Below are positions 17,009 through 24,574 of a stretch of DNA of 64,000 nucleotides, piece after piece (positions within the stretch are counted from its first letter, which is position 1; each line of letters starts with the position of its first letter). The stretch is taken from NCBI RefSeq assembly GCF_023074185.1, contig NZ_JADPKY010000099.1:1-64000 (forward strand), in the 5' to 3' direction. The position numbers and the translations under genes were made by a program. Below the pieces are notes generated by a model. It worked only from the letters and a program-made list of their open reading frames with translations. It did no database searches and was not told the DNA's origin. The DNA comes from Bradyrhizobium sp. 132. Lineage in GTDB: Bacteria > Pseudomonadota > Alphaproteobacteria > Rhizobiales > Xanthobacteraceae.

Positions 17009-18085
17009 ATGAGCGCGATGAAAACAATCCGTGTGTGCTTCCTCATTCAGGCCATGTCAGACGGAGGGGCGCAAAAGCAATGCGTTTATCTCCTCAATGA
17101 ACTGCAAAACCGGAAGGATGTCGACCTCCACCTCATTTACTTCTTTCCCGGTGTTCACGACCATTTGCTTCAGAGGGGCAACCTAAGCATTCATAAACTT
17201 TCCGTTGGCTCAAACTATAATCCGATGAACATCCTTCGGCTGCGAACTCTCCTTCGAGATCTGCAAGCCGACATCCTTCTCTCGTGGTTGCACGCTTGTG
17301 ACATTTACAGCTTTTTCGTCAAGCTTAGTATGCCTGAGCTAACATGGCTCATGACTGAAAGAGATTCAAGTTATCCGCCTGATCCGCGATATTGGCTACG
17401 GCGTCACATCGGGATCTATGCGGATGCAATCATAGCGAACTCTGAGAAGGGAAAAGCTTACTGGATTGCAGCAGGTGCAATGCAACCATGCATCGTGATT
17501 CCCAACACTGTTCAGCCGATTCTCCCAGCCTCTGGTGCATCCCGCATCAACACTGTGCTTTACGCGGGCCGGCTTACACACCAGAAGAATGTCACTGCCG
17601 TCATAGAGAGCTTCTGTATCTTAGCGCGACGACGGCCAGAGCTTAGATTCTCGATCCTAGGAGATGGCATCCTCAAAGGCGACCTCGAAGACATAGTTCA
17701 GTCCGCAAGGCTAGGCGACCAAATAGAGTTTCTAGGATTCCGACAGGACATAGCTGATCACCTTTCCAAAGCGGGCATGGTCGTGAGTTTGAGCCATCAT
17801 GAAGGCCTCCCCAACGTTTTGCTTGAGAGCGTCATGGCCGGATCGACGATCGTCGCCTCTGACATTCCCGAGCACCGGGAGTTGCTTGGGCCAGACTATC
17901 CGTTCTACGTTAGTGATAGAAATGACCCGGGCGCCTGTGCTGACGTGATGGAAAAAGCCTTGTCGACTACCAGCACAGACGTCATGGCATTCGCCAACTC
18001 CAGAATTTCCCAAATGTCCCCGAAGCAAATCGCAGCCTCGTACATCGATGTTTTTCGGCGCATGAAGAGTATGAGAGATGAGTAG
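17009..18085 (+). CDS. Glycosyltransferase family 4
   Basis: A 358-residue GT-B transferase acting on the cytoplasmic side. The N-terminal part has VCFLIQAMSDGGAQKQC, where the GG loop is typical of GT4. The C-terminal half has VLYAGRLTHQKN, LGDGIL and the EX7E motif in HHEGLPNVLLESVMAG. It should add one sugar to the growing EPS repeat unit; donor unknown. A second in-frame ATG at 17018 is possible as start. It overlaps the acetyltransferase start by 8 bases, so the two are likely co-translated. Confidence 0.9.
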   Translation: MSAMKTIRVCFLIQAMSDGGAQKQCVYLLNELQNRKDVDLHLIYFFPGVHDHLLQRGNLSIHKLSVGSNYNPMNILRLRTLLRDLQADILLSWLHACDIYSFFVKLSMPELTWLMTERDSSYPPDPRYWLRRHIGIYADAIIANSEKGKAYWIAAGAMQPCIVIPNTVQPILPASGASRINTVLYAGRLTHQKNVTAVIESFCILARRRPELRFSILGDGILKGDLEDIVQSARLGDQIEFLGFRQDIADHLSKAGMVVSLSHHEGLPNVLLESVMAGSTIVASDIPEHRELLGPDYPFYVSDRNDPGACADVMEKALSTTSTDVMAFANSRISQMSPKQIAASYIDVFRRMKSMRDE

Positions 18086-18653
18086 AATTCGCCGCGCGAT
18101 TTGGCGCATCGGACTACACCTGCTAAAGGTTGCACTCATTCCCTTGGAGAACCTAAATCCAAGGGCCTATATGAAATTGTATGTGCCGATACTCAGTGCT
18201 TATGGTCTGCACTTGAACGGCTTCCCGCGCTATATTTCTCTGAGAGCCCGCTTTGATGACTTCGAGCACATCACGCTGGGCGAACGAACTGTCATATCGA
18301 AGTATGTGATATTGTTAACGCACGACTATTCCCTGACTACTGCGTTGATCGCAATAGGGGAACCGCCTTCCACCGACATCGCGATAAAACGTGAAATCAA
18401 AATTGGATCTAACGTATTCATCGGAATGAACGCGGTCATCTTACCAGGCACTCAGATTGGCGATGACGTCATAGTTGGGGCGGGCAGCGTTGTGAGAGGT
18501 ATCATACCATCAGATTCTATCGTCGTCGGTAATCCTGCAGAGCGCGTTGGTAGCTTGCGCGATCATCCGGAGCGATGGCGAGAGCGACGCGAAGGGTCTG
18601 CCGCTTTGGCTGATTGGGAATTTGGTCTGAAACACCGGGTTACTGAGAACTAG
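18078..18653 (+). CDS. Hexapeptide-repeat acyltransferase (acetyltransferase type)
   Basis: A 191-residue protein with left-handed beta-helix repeats in the second half: IGSNVFIGMNAVILPGTQIG, then DDVIVGAGSVVRG and VVGNPAERVG. The first half has the FDDFEHITLGERTVISK coil and LLTHDYS, with the His in the position used for catalysis in maltose/galactoside O-acetyltransferases. It probably O-acetylates a sugar of the repeat unit using acetyl-CoA. It overlaps the GT4 stop and is followed after one base by a deacetylase-like gene. Confidence 0.85.
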   Translation: MSRIRRAIWRIGLHLLKVALIPLENLNPRAYMKLYVPILSAYGLHLNGFPRYISLRARFDDFEHITLGERTVISKYVILLTHDYSLTTALIAIGEPPSTDIAIKREIKIGSNVFIGMNAVILPGTQIGDDVIVGAGSVVRGIIPSDSIVVGNPAERVGSLRDHPERWRERREGSAALADWEFGLKHRVTEN

Positions 18654-18654
18654 T

Positions 18655-19524
18655 ATGAAACTAGTCCAAGTCGCGGGCCTCATTACAATCGTCAGCGCAT
18701 GCTTCTTCGTAGCTGGACGATCGCAGGTGCCAAACAACGCCTTAATGAACGCTCCGCCAGTCCGGCTCGCCATACATACTACACGCATCATACTTGTAGG
18801 CGATTCGACCGTCGCTCCCCAGACTGGATGGGGCGGCCTGTTTTGCGGCTTACATGTCAAGGAAGATGTCGCGTGCCTCAACCTCGCTCGTGGAGGACGC
18901 AGTACACGAACGTATCAAACAGATGGGCTCTGGAGTCTTGTGAAGGACGAACTGAAAGTTCCGGGGTACCAAGCCAATTTTGTACTGATTCAGATGGGAC
19001 ACAATGACAAGTCGTTAGATCCCATAATCGGAACGGAGCTGAAGAAGGAATTTCCGGGAAATCTGCGACTATTTGTGGAAGAAGCCCGCACTCTAGGCGC
19101 TACGCCGATATTGTTAACTCCGTTAGCAACGCGCCACTTCAAGAGTTATCGAATCAACAACACCCTGCTCCCTTGGGCTGAACAGGTCGAGAAAATCGGC
19201 GAAGAACTTAATGTACCGATTTTAAACTTGAACAAACAAAGCGCCGCGCTCTTCCAGCGGCTTGGGGCGACCGGCTCCGCCGCATTCTCCGCCGTTGCCC
19301 CTACTGAATCCGAAAGAAAGGCAGCAGAGGACGGAACAACTCTCGCACCCCGTCTTCCAAAATCGACTCCCATTACAGCCGAAACCCCGGTGGACGACCC
19401 GCGTCGAAAATTCACGCAAGATTACACGCACCTGAATGCTGCAGGCGCCGAGGCCGTATCCGCTCTAGTCGCCTCAGGGCTAGCAGTAGCTAGTCCTGAA
19501 CTCCGCTCTCATCTCGTTCCATAA
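18655..19524 (+). CDS. SGNH hydrolase, rhamnogalacturonan acetylesterase-like (CE12 type)
   Basis: A 289-residue secreted enzyme; the N-terminus (VQVAGLITIVSACFFVAG) is a signal peptide or anchor. All SGNH blocks are visible: Ser51 in LVGDSTVAP, Gly in NLARGGRSTRT, Asn117 in QMGHND, and Asp256/His259 in DYTHLNAAGAEAV. GDSTV plus GHND and DYTHLN are typical of CE12 esterases that remove acetyl groups from acidic polysaccharides. A low-complexity insert (about 210-250) precedes the last block. Lying right behind an acetyltransferase, it may trim acetyl groups from the EPS outside the cytoplasm. Confidence 0.85.
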   Translation: MKLVQVAGLITIVSACFFVAGRSQVPNNALMNAPPVRLAIHTTRIILVGDSTVAPQTGWGGLFCGLHVKEDVACLNLARGGRSTRTYQTDGLWSLVKDELKVPGYQANFVLIQMGHNDKSLDPIIGTELKKEFPGNLRLFVEEARTLGATPILLTPLATRHFKSYRINNTLLPWAEQVEKIGEELNVPILNLNKQSAALFQRLGATGSAAFSAVAPTESERKAAEDGTTLAPRLPKSTPITAETPVDDPRRKFTQDYTHLNAAGAEAVSALVASGLAVASPELRSHLVP

Positions 19525-19532
19525 AGATTCCT

Positions 19533-21539
19533 ATGCGAGTAGCCACGTTTTTGATCGCTTTGCTGTGTGGTATCTGCAGCCTTGCTCAGAGCTCGAGGTG
19601 TGAAACATCCCCGAACGAGCTGCGGATTTATGTATCGCCACAAGGTCGAGACGACTCAGATGGTTTGGCGCCGGAACCGTCTGCCAGCGGCGAAAGGGGG
19701 CCGCTTCGCACGATTGAAAGAGCGACGTTGCTGGTTCGAGAGTTGAGGCGCGACGCCCAAGATGCAACGGTTACGGTCCTTCTTCGTGGCGGCCGCTATG
19801 AGCTCGAACATACCCTCACTTTTAGGCCCGAGGACTCGGGTTCACCTGAAGCGCCCGTTGTGTACCGATCATATCCCGGCGAAGTGGCGCACATCGATGG
19901 CGGACGGCGTGTCGGAGGCTGGCGTCCAGGGAAGGACGGAATTTGGTCAGCCAGCTATTCGGAATCCTTGTCGCCTACGGGCTGCCCCACTCAGCTTTTC
20001 CTCGCGGGGCAAAGGCGAAGCCGACCACGCCTACCGACATCCGGAACATTTCAGATCGAGCGTATTATCGGGAAGAGCCTCACGGCTCCGCAGCCCAACG
20101 ACCGATTCTTTGCAAGGCCAGGCGATCTTCCGAGCCGAATCGATGTGACGGACGAGACAGAGGTTGTGATCTTCGACGCTTGGACGGCCTCTCGCATGCG
20201 GCTCATCTCCTACGATCCGGCCTCACATATGCTTTTGCTCTCGGGAAAGTTTGCAGGCCACGGCACTCACCATGACATGACTGCGGGACTGCCTTATCTC
20301 ATCGAAAACTTCAAAGACGGATCGATTGGCGAGAAAACCTGGCAATGCGATGCCCATAAGCGTGAGATCAGATATCGGCCAGCGAGCGGTGAATCTCTCG
20401 AGTCGGACGAAGTTATCGTCCCTTATCTAGCAAAACTTGTTTCGTTCGAAGGGCGCAATGGGCAGAATGTCCACGATATTCACTTCAAAGATGTCTACTT
20501 TGAGATGACGGCTTGGTATCTGCCGGTCGATGGTTGGGCCGCCATGCAGGCAGAAGTTGGCCTGCCTGGCGCAATCGAGCTGCGAAATGCTAACGGGATC
20601 ACATTTTCGCGTTTCGCCCTAGTTCACACAGGTGCAAGCGGAATTCGCGTTCGTGAGAACTGCTTCGACATCAAGATCACCGGCGGTGAACTGCGGGACC
20701 TTGGTGGGACGGGAATAGCGGTGGGATCAGAGCAGCGCAGGCCCGCACCGGGAACTCCCTGGAGTGCGAATGAGATGAGCTCGGCCCGGACAAACTATGT
20801 GACGATATCCGACAATCTGATCGCATCGGTTGGGCGTATCCAATGGGCGGCAGTTGGCGTATGGATCGGCCAAGCAGACCACATTCTTGTAGAGCGGAAT
20901 GAGATACGCGATCTCTATTACAGCGGAATCTCCGTAGGCTGGACTTGGGAATACGGCCCGAGCTTGAGTCACGACAATAGGATCATCGGGAATATCATCT
21001 CCAATTTCGGGCAAGGCGTCCTTTCGGATATGGGCGGCATATACACCCTTGGCAGACAACCGAATTCTGTCGTTGAAGGCAACATCATCAATAACGGCAG
21101 AGCTCGAATCTACGGTGGCCACGGCCTCTATGCTGATGCGGGTACCGCAGGATTCATTTTTCGGAACAATGTTGTGACCGGGGTTTCGCACGCGGGCATC
21201 CACATCCACTACGGCACGGACCTACTGTTCGAGACCAACTTTCTCTTCGACTATCGCGAAGCCGGAATTAGGTGCACAAATCCATCCCAAGGTAGGTCGG
21301 TTGTGTTCCGAAGCAATCTGCTGCAATCCGAAAGCGCACCACCATTTCTAGGTATGTGCAAAGACCTGTCGTATATATTTGAGAGCAACCAAATATTTGA
21401 AAATAGTACAGGGTTGCGGCAATCCAACCTTCCACAAGACGTTCGCGGGCCTATTGATCAAATCCGGGCTCGAGCAGGTCGCCTCTCAGACATCCGCCTA
21501 ACAAAAGAAATGCGCCGCGGCCCCGACAACGTTCCTTAG
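19533..21539 (+). CDS. Secreted right-handed parallel beta-helix protein
   Basis: A 668-residue protein with a signal peptide (MRVATFLIALLCGICSLAQS). The mature N-terminus has the YVSPQGRDDSDGLAPE and LRTIERA pattern that opens many beta-helix polysaccharide-active proteins. From about residue 300 to 640 come short repeated turns (VLVERNEIRDLYYSGISVG, NRIIGNIISNFGQGVLSD, GHGLYADAGTAGFIFRNNVV) typical of PbH1 repeats. It could be a lyase, glycosidase or epimerase acting on the EPS in the periplasm or outside; no catalytic residues can be named with confidence. It is nine bases behind the CE12-like gene, so both likely act on the same polymer. Confidence 0.85.
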   Translation: MRVATFLIALLCGICSLAQSSRCETSPNELRIYVSPQGRDDSDGLAPEPSASGERGPLRTIERATLLVRELRRDAQDATVTVLLRGGRYELEHTLTFRPEDSGSPEAPVVYRSYPGEVAHIDGGRRVGGWRPGKDGIWSASYSESLSPTGCPTQLFLAGQRRSRPRLPTSGTFQIERIIGKSLTAPQPNDRFFARPGDLPSRIDVTDETEVVIFDAWTASRMRLISYDPASHMLLLSGKFAGHGTHHDMTAGLPYLIENFKDGSIGEKTWQCDAHKREIRYRPASGESLESDEVIVPYLAKLVSFEGRNGQNVHDIHFKDVYFEMTAWYLPVDGWAAMQAEVGLPGAIELRNANGITFSRFALVHTGASGIRVRENCFDIKITGGELRDLGGTGIAVGSEQRRPAPGTPWSANEMSSARTNYVTISDNLIASVGRIQWAAVGVWIGQADHILVERNEIRDLYYSGISVGWTWEYGPSLSHDNRIIGNIISNFGQGVLSDMGGIYTLGRQPNSVVEGNIINNGRARIYGGHGLYADAGTAGFIFRNNVVTGVSHAGIHIHYGTDLLFETNFLFDYREAGIRCTNPSQGRSVVFRSNLLQSESAPPFLGMCKDLSYIFESNQIFENSTGLRQSNLPQDVRGPIDQIRARAGRLSDIRLTKEMRRGPDNVP

Positions 21540-21566
21540 ATTTAGATTCCGGCAGGATGATTTAAG

Positions 21567-22301
21567 ATGACCTTCGACCTTTTTGCTCTTCGCGTCCGGA
21601 AACTGAGCCACGCATTACGGGTCCCGCGGTTTCGGCACGCGCTGAGGCTGGGCGTGTTGGCTGCCGTCGAGCAAGCCTCTGGGTTACGGCACCTGAAGCC
21701 CGATCTTGTGTTGGATGTAGGAGCAAACCGAGGTCAGTTTGCCCTCCTCGCGCGCCACCTTTGGCCTCGCGCGCGTATCGCATCATTTGAGCCATTGCCT
21801 GGCGCAGGTGCTATTTGCCGATCGGTCATGGCAGGCGATGAAGCCTTCACTCTTTTTGAGGTTGCGGTGGCGAGCACGACCGGCACATCGGGCATGAACG
21901 TAACGAGCGAGGATGATTCCTCATCTCTCCTTCCACTGGGCCAGGAGCACCAGCGGCTATACGGCTCAAAGGTTTCAGCGAGAATCGAGGTGAGAACTGG
22001 ACGAATAGTCGAATTCATCGCGCCCAGCAGCTGCCCGAAATCATGTTTGATGAAGATTGATACGCAAGGCTTCGAACTTGAGGTACTCAAGGGAAGCGAA
22101 GAACTTTTGCCAAGCATATCCCACATTTACGCGGAACTCTCATTTGTAGAGCTATACGCTGGGCAGCCTCTTGCATCTGAGGTCATCAGCTATCTTCATA
22201 CAAAAGGCTACGGGCTGACCGGAGTATTCAACGTCGCTGTTGAAGGTGTCGGAAGGCCAGTTCAGGCGGACATGCTTTTCGTGCGCCGCGTGGATGCATA
22301 G
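21567..22301 (+). CDS. FkbM family methyltransferase
   Basis: A 244-residue SAM-dependent methyltransferase. The SAM-binding motif is LVLDVGANRGQFALLAR at about residues 49-65, followed by ARIASFEPLPGAG, and the FkbM signature SCLMKIDTQGFELEVLKGSE lies in the second half. FkbM enzymes O-methylate sugars or other hydroxyls, so it probably methylates a sugar in this polysaccharide. It sits within the same plus-strand run, with a GGATG-like ribosome site before ATG 21567. Confidence 0.9.
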   Translation: MTFDLFALRVRKLSHALRVPRFRHALRLGVLAAVEQASGLRHLKPDLVLDVGANRGQFALLARHLWPRARIASFEPLPGAGAICRSVMAGDEAFTLFEVAVASTTGTSGMNVTSEDDSSSLLPLGQEHQRLYGSKVSARIEVRTGRIVEFIAPSSCPKSCLMKIDTQGFELEVLKGSEELLPSISHIYAELSFVELYAGQPLASEVISYLHTKGYGLTGVFNVAVEGVGRPVQADMLFVRRVDA

Positions 22302-22312
22302 CGAGCACCCCG

Positions 22313-23437
22313 ATGCGCGATGCAAATCTACCAACGGTCGTGGTCGTCGGAGCGCTCCCCCCGCCGATTCACGGCCAAGCTGCGGTCAACGCTGCCGTCG
22401 CAGAACGCTTAAAAAGCTTACCGGTGTCTTTAGCGGTCGTGAATACTTCGCCCGGCAGTACCGAGAAGAGTATCAGCTATCATCTAAAGCGCGTGTCTGG
22501 AGTTTTGCGCGCTGTAAAGGAACTCGCTACTCGGAGAGTCGCCCGAACTAAGACACTGTACATGCCGTTTCAAGCAGGCAACGGCATCGTATATAACTTC
22601 TTCTTAGCGTTGATTTCACACCTGACGGGCTTTCGCATTGTACTTCACCATCATTCGTCAGCGCATACATCGCATCGTCAGATATTCTTTGCGCTTCTTG
22701 CGCGTTTGTGCGGCCGCCGGACAATCCACGTCGCGCTTTCTGCCGCGATGGCACACGACCTCGAAGAACATTACGGCCTTTCAGGCCAAACTGTTGTCGG
22801 CAGCAACGCGTGTCACATCAAAGTCCCAACTACTGCTTCAACAGCAAAATCTCCGGACGTCCTGACCGTTGGTCTCCTCGCTAATCTGAATGCCGAAAAG
22901 GGATTGGCGCTTGCGATAGACGCGGTAATTATCGCCCGTTCGCAAGGTGCAGCCGTGAAGCTGGTCCTAGCTGGTCCCCTGCAAGGTCCCGACGCCGTGC
23001 GAATTGCCGTTCACGCTTCCGGCTCTTTGGGTGAGGCACTTGAGTTGTGGGGTCCTGTATCAGGGTCCCGCAAGGAGGACTTTTTCCAGTGCATTGATAT
23101 CTTTTTATTCCCCACGATGTACCGGTACGAGGCACAACCCTTGGTGATTTACGAAGCCATGAGCTGCGGCATTCCGGTAATCTCTACTAATGTGGGTTAT
23201 ATTCCAGAGATGCTTGCGAATGTCGGGAAAATCGTGAGCTTGGGCCCAAGTCTGGCTGACAGACTAGCTGCAGAGCTGCTAAATTTCCACGCCAGTGCGC
23301 CCCTACTGGTGAGCGCGTCAGCCGACTCCAAACGTGAGTTCGATAGAATAGCAAAGATCAGCCATCAAGAATTCGGCTGGCTGTGCGAAATGCTTGTTGG
23401 GAGCCAAGAAGATTCCGTCAGCGGATCTGGTACTTGA
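22313..23437 (+). CDS. Glycosyltransferase family 4
   Basis: A 374-residue GT-B transferase. The N-terminus has VVVVGALPPPIHGQAAVNAA, a loop typical of GT4 enzymes; the second half has VGLLANLNAEKGLALAIDAV, VLAGPLQGP and the EX7E motif in YEAQPLVIYEAMSCGIPVIS. It is the last gene of the plus-strand cassette. Its final 20 bases overlap the end of the convergent gene at 23418-23828, leaving no room for an independent terminator. Confidence 0.9.
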   Translation: MRDANLPTVVVVGALPPPIHGQAAVNAAVAERLKSLPVSLAVVNTSPGSTEKSISYHLKRVSGVLRAVKELATRRVARTKTLYMPFQAGNGIVYNFFLALISHLTGFRIVLHHHSSAHTSHRQIFFALLARLCGRRTIHVALSAAMAHDLEEHYGLSGQTVVGSNACHIKVPTTASTAKSPDVLTVGLLANLNAEKGLALAIDAVIIARSQGAAVKLVLAGPLQGPDAVRIAVHASGSLGEALELWGPVSGSRKEDFFQCIDIFLFPTMYRYEAQPLVIYEAMSCGIPVISTNVGYIPEMLANVGKIVSLGPSLADRLAAELLNFHASAPLLVSASADSKREFDRIAKISHQEFGWLCEMLVGSQEDSVSGSGT

Positions 23438-23828
23438 AAAACCTTACGTTCTTCATTGTCCCAATAATCACTTCTGTGCGCATGTATGGCCGAAGGTCAA
23501 TAGGAGCACATCTATCGGAATTAAAGTAGCAGGTTTTTAGCTTCAGCGGTCGTGGGCAGTTGTTCTTGATACTTATGATGTGGTCATACACGTCCGGCTC
23601 AACGATGTGAGCTCGCGCCACTGCATAAGTATCGAAACACAACCGGCCCAGCGCATCTCGGACATTTGGTGCATTCAAGGACGATTCGGCGGGCCCTTGA
23701 AGGGTCAACTTCGGGCCGGTTTGCGAAGTCGAGTTTGGAGTTGTCTGGCAAAAAGCCGGTCCTGCAAAGTTCAAAACCGCAGCAAACACGAAAGTTGTAA
23801 TCCGAAATTTTCTATCTTGCAGAGTCAT
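23418..23828 (-). CDS. Secreted hypothetical protein, 136 aa
   Basis: The start is ATG 23828, which overlaps the upstream gene stop as ATGA (23825-23828), so the two are translationally coupled. The signal peptide ends near PAFCQTTPN. The mature part has a cysteine-rich core (GRLCFDTYAVARA, NNCPRPLKLKTCYFNSDRC) that suggests a disulfide-bonded small domain. The pattern recurs in small proteins of Bradyrhizobium-type genomes; function unknown. Together with the next gene it follows exoP in one operon. Confidence 0.7.
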   Translation of the reverse strand: MTLQDRKFRITTFVFAAVLNFAGPAFCQTTPNSTSQTGPKLTLQGPAESSLNAPNVRDALGRLCFDTYAVARAHIVEPDVYDHIISIKNNCPRPLKLKTCYFNSDRCAPIDLRPYMRTEVIIGTMKNVRFFKYQIR

Positions 23829-24574
23829 CGCCAAGGCCGGTCCTCTGCGTCAATCCCAGGAATTATTGCCTTGTAGCCCTCATTGGACAACTGCTTTGCC
23901 AAGCTTTGACGCGAAGCGATGTCCACCGCCGCCAAGCTACCCAGCAATTGATCCCGATTGGTCCAACCAACCCTCGTCAGGTTGAAAGCAGCAGCTTCGA
24001 TGAAGTCGGATCCAACCATATGGGCGAATTCCGTTACGGTTCGTCGTTTTTGTGGCTCGCCCAACAGCCGAAAAATGGAAAGCGCAAGACGATTTCGCCG
24101 CAGGGCGACCCAACCCTCATGCGGACCGGTCGCGTAGGATTGGTCAAGGTAAGCGATCTTTTCGATACCAAAGCCCGCCCGCGCGATTTCGATCGAGTAA
24201 AACATAAGCCACAAAAAGGAGTCCCCCGGATTCAGCTCCAGCGACATGCGCAACCTTTCCACGGCCTCGATCACCTGGCGGTCTGCTTCCTCTGGCGATC
24301 CCTTTCCAATCGTTTCCTCGGCAACGCCGAGGCCAAGAAGGGCCTGTGCTCGCCTGAATGAGGCTTGCTCGACTGCCCGCTCCGGTTCGTGCTCCCTCCT
24401 CGCGAACTCCTCGCCTAGCACGCCCGGCTTAAAACGTTGATCGGCGATAATTCGTTCGGTGACCTCCCGAGCCGACGTCGCAGAGCGGAAAATCGGCAGG
24501 ACGGTGACGGACCACCACATCCCGGCAAGTCCAAGCAAAAGGAACGCAAGTCGCACGCTATTCCACATAACCAT
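23825..24574 (-). CDS. Membrane-anchored hypothetical protein behind exoP
   Basis: About 249 residues from ATG 24574; ATGs at 24568 and 24583 are also possible. One N-terminal membrane segment (VRLAFLLLGLAGMWWSVTVL) is followed by a soluble helical domain with tetratricopeptide-like spacing (SFRRAQALLGLGVAEETIG, LRMSLELNPGDSFLWLM, RNRLALSIFRLLGEPQKR). The start lies inside the last codons of exoP, so it is co-translated with it. It may be an accessory factor of the EPS secretion complex; the family is unknown to me. Confidence 0.7.
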   Translation of the reverse strand: MVMWNSVRLAFLLLGLAGMWWSVTVLPIFRSATSAREVTERIIADQRFKPGVLGEEFARREHEPERAVEQASFRRAQALLGLGVAEETIGKGSPEEADRQVIEAVERLRMSLELNPGDSFLWLMFYSIEIARAGFGIEKIAYLDQSYATGPHEGWVALRRNRLALSIFRLLGEPQKRRTVTEFAHMVGSDFIEAAAFNLTRVGWTNRDQLLGSLAAVDIASRQSLAKQLSNEGYKAIIPGIDAEDRPWR

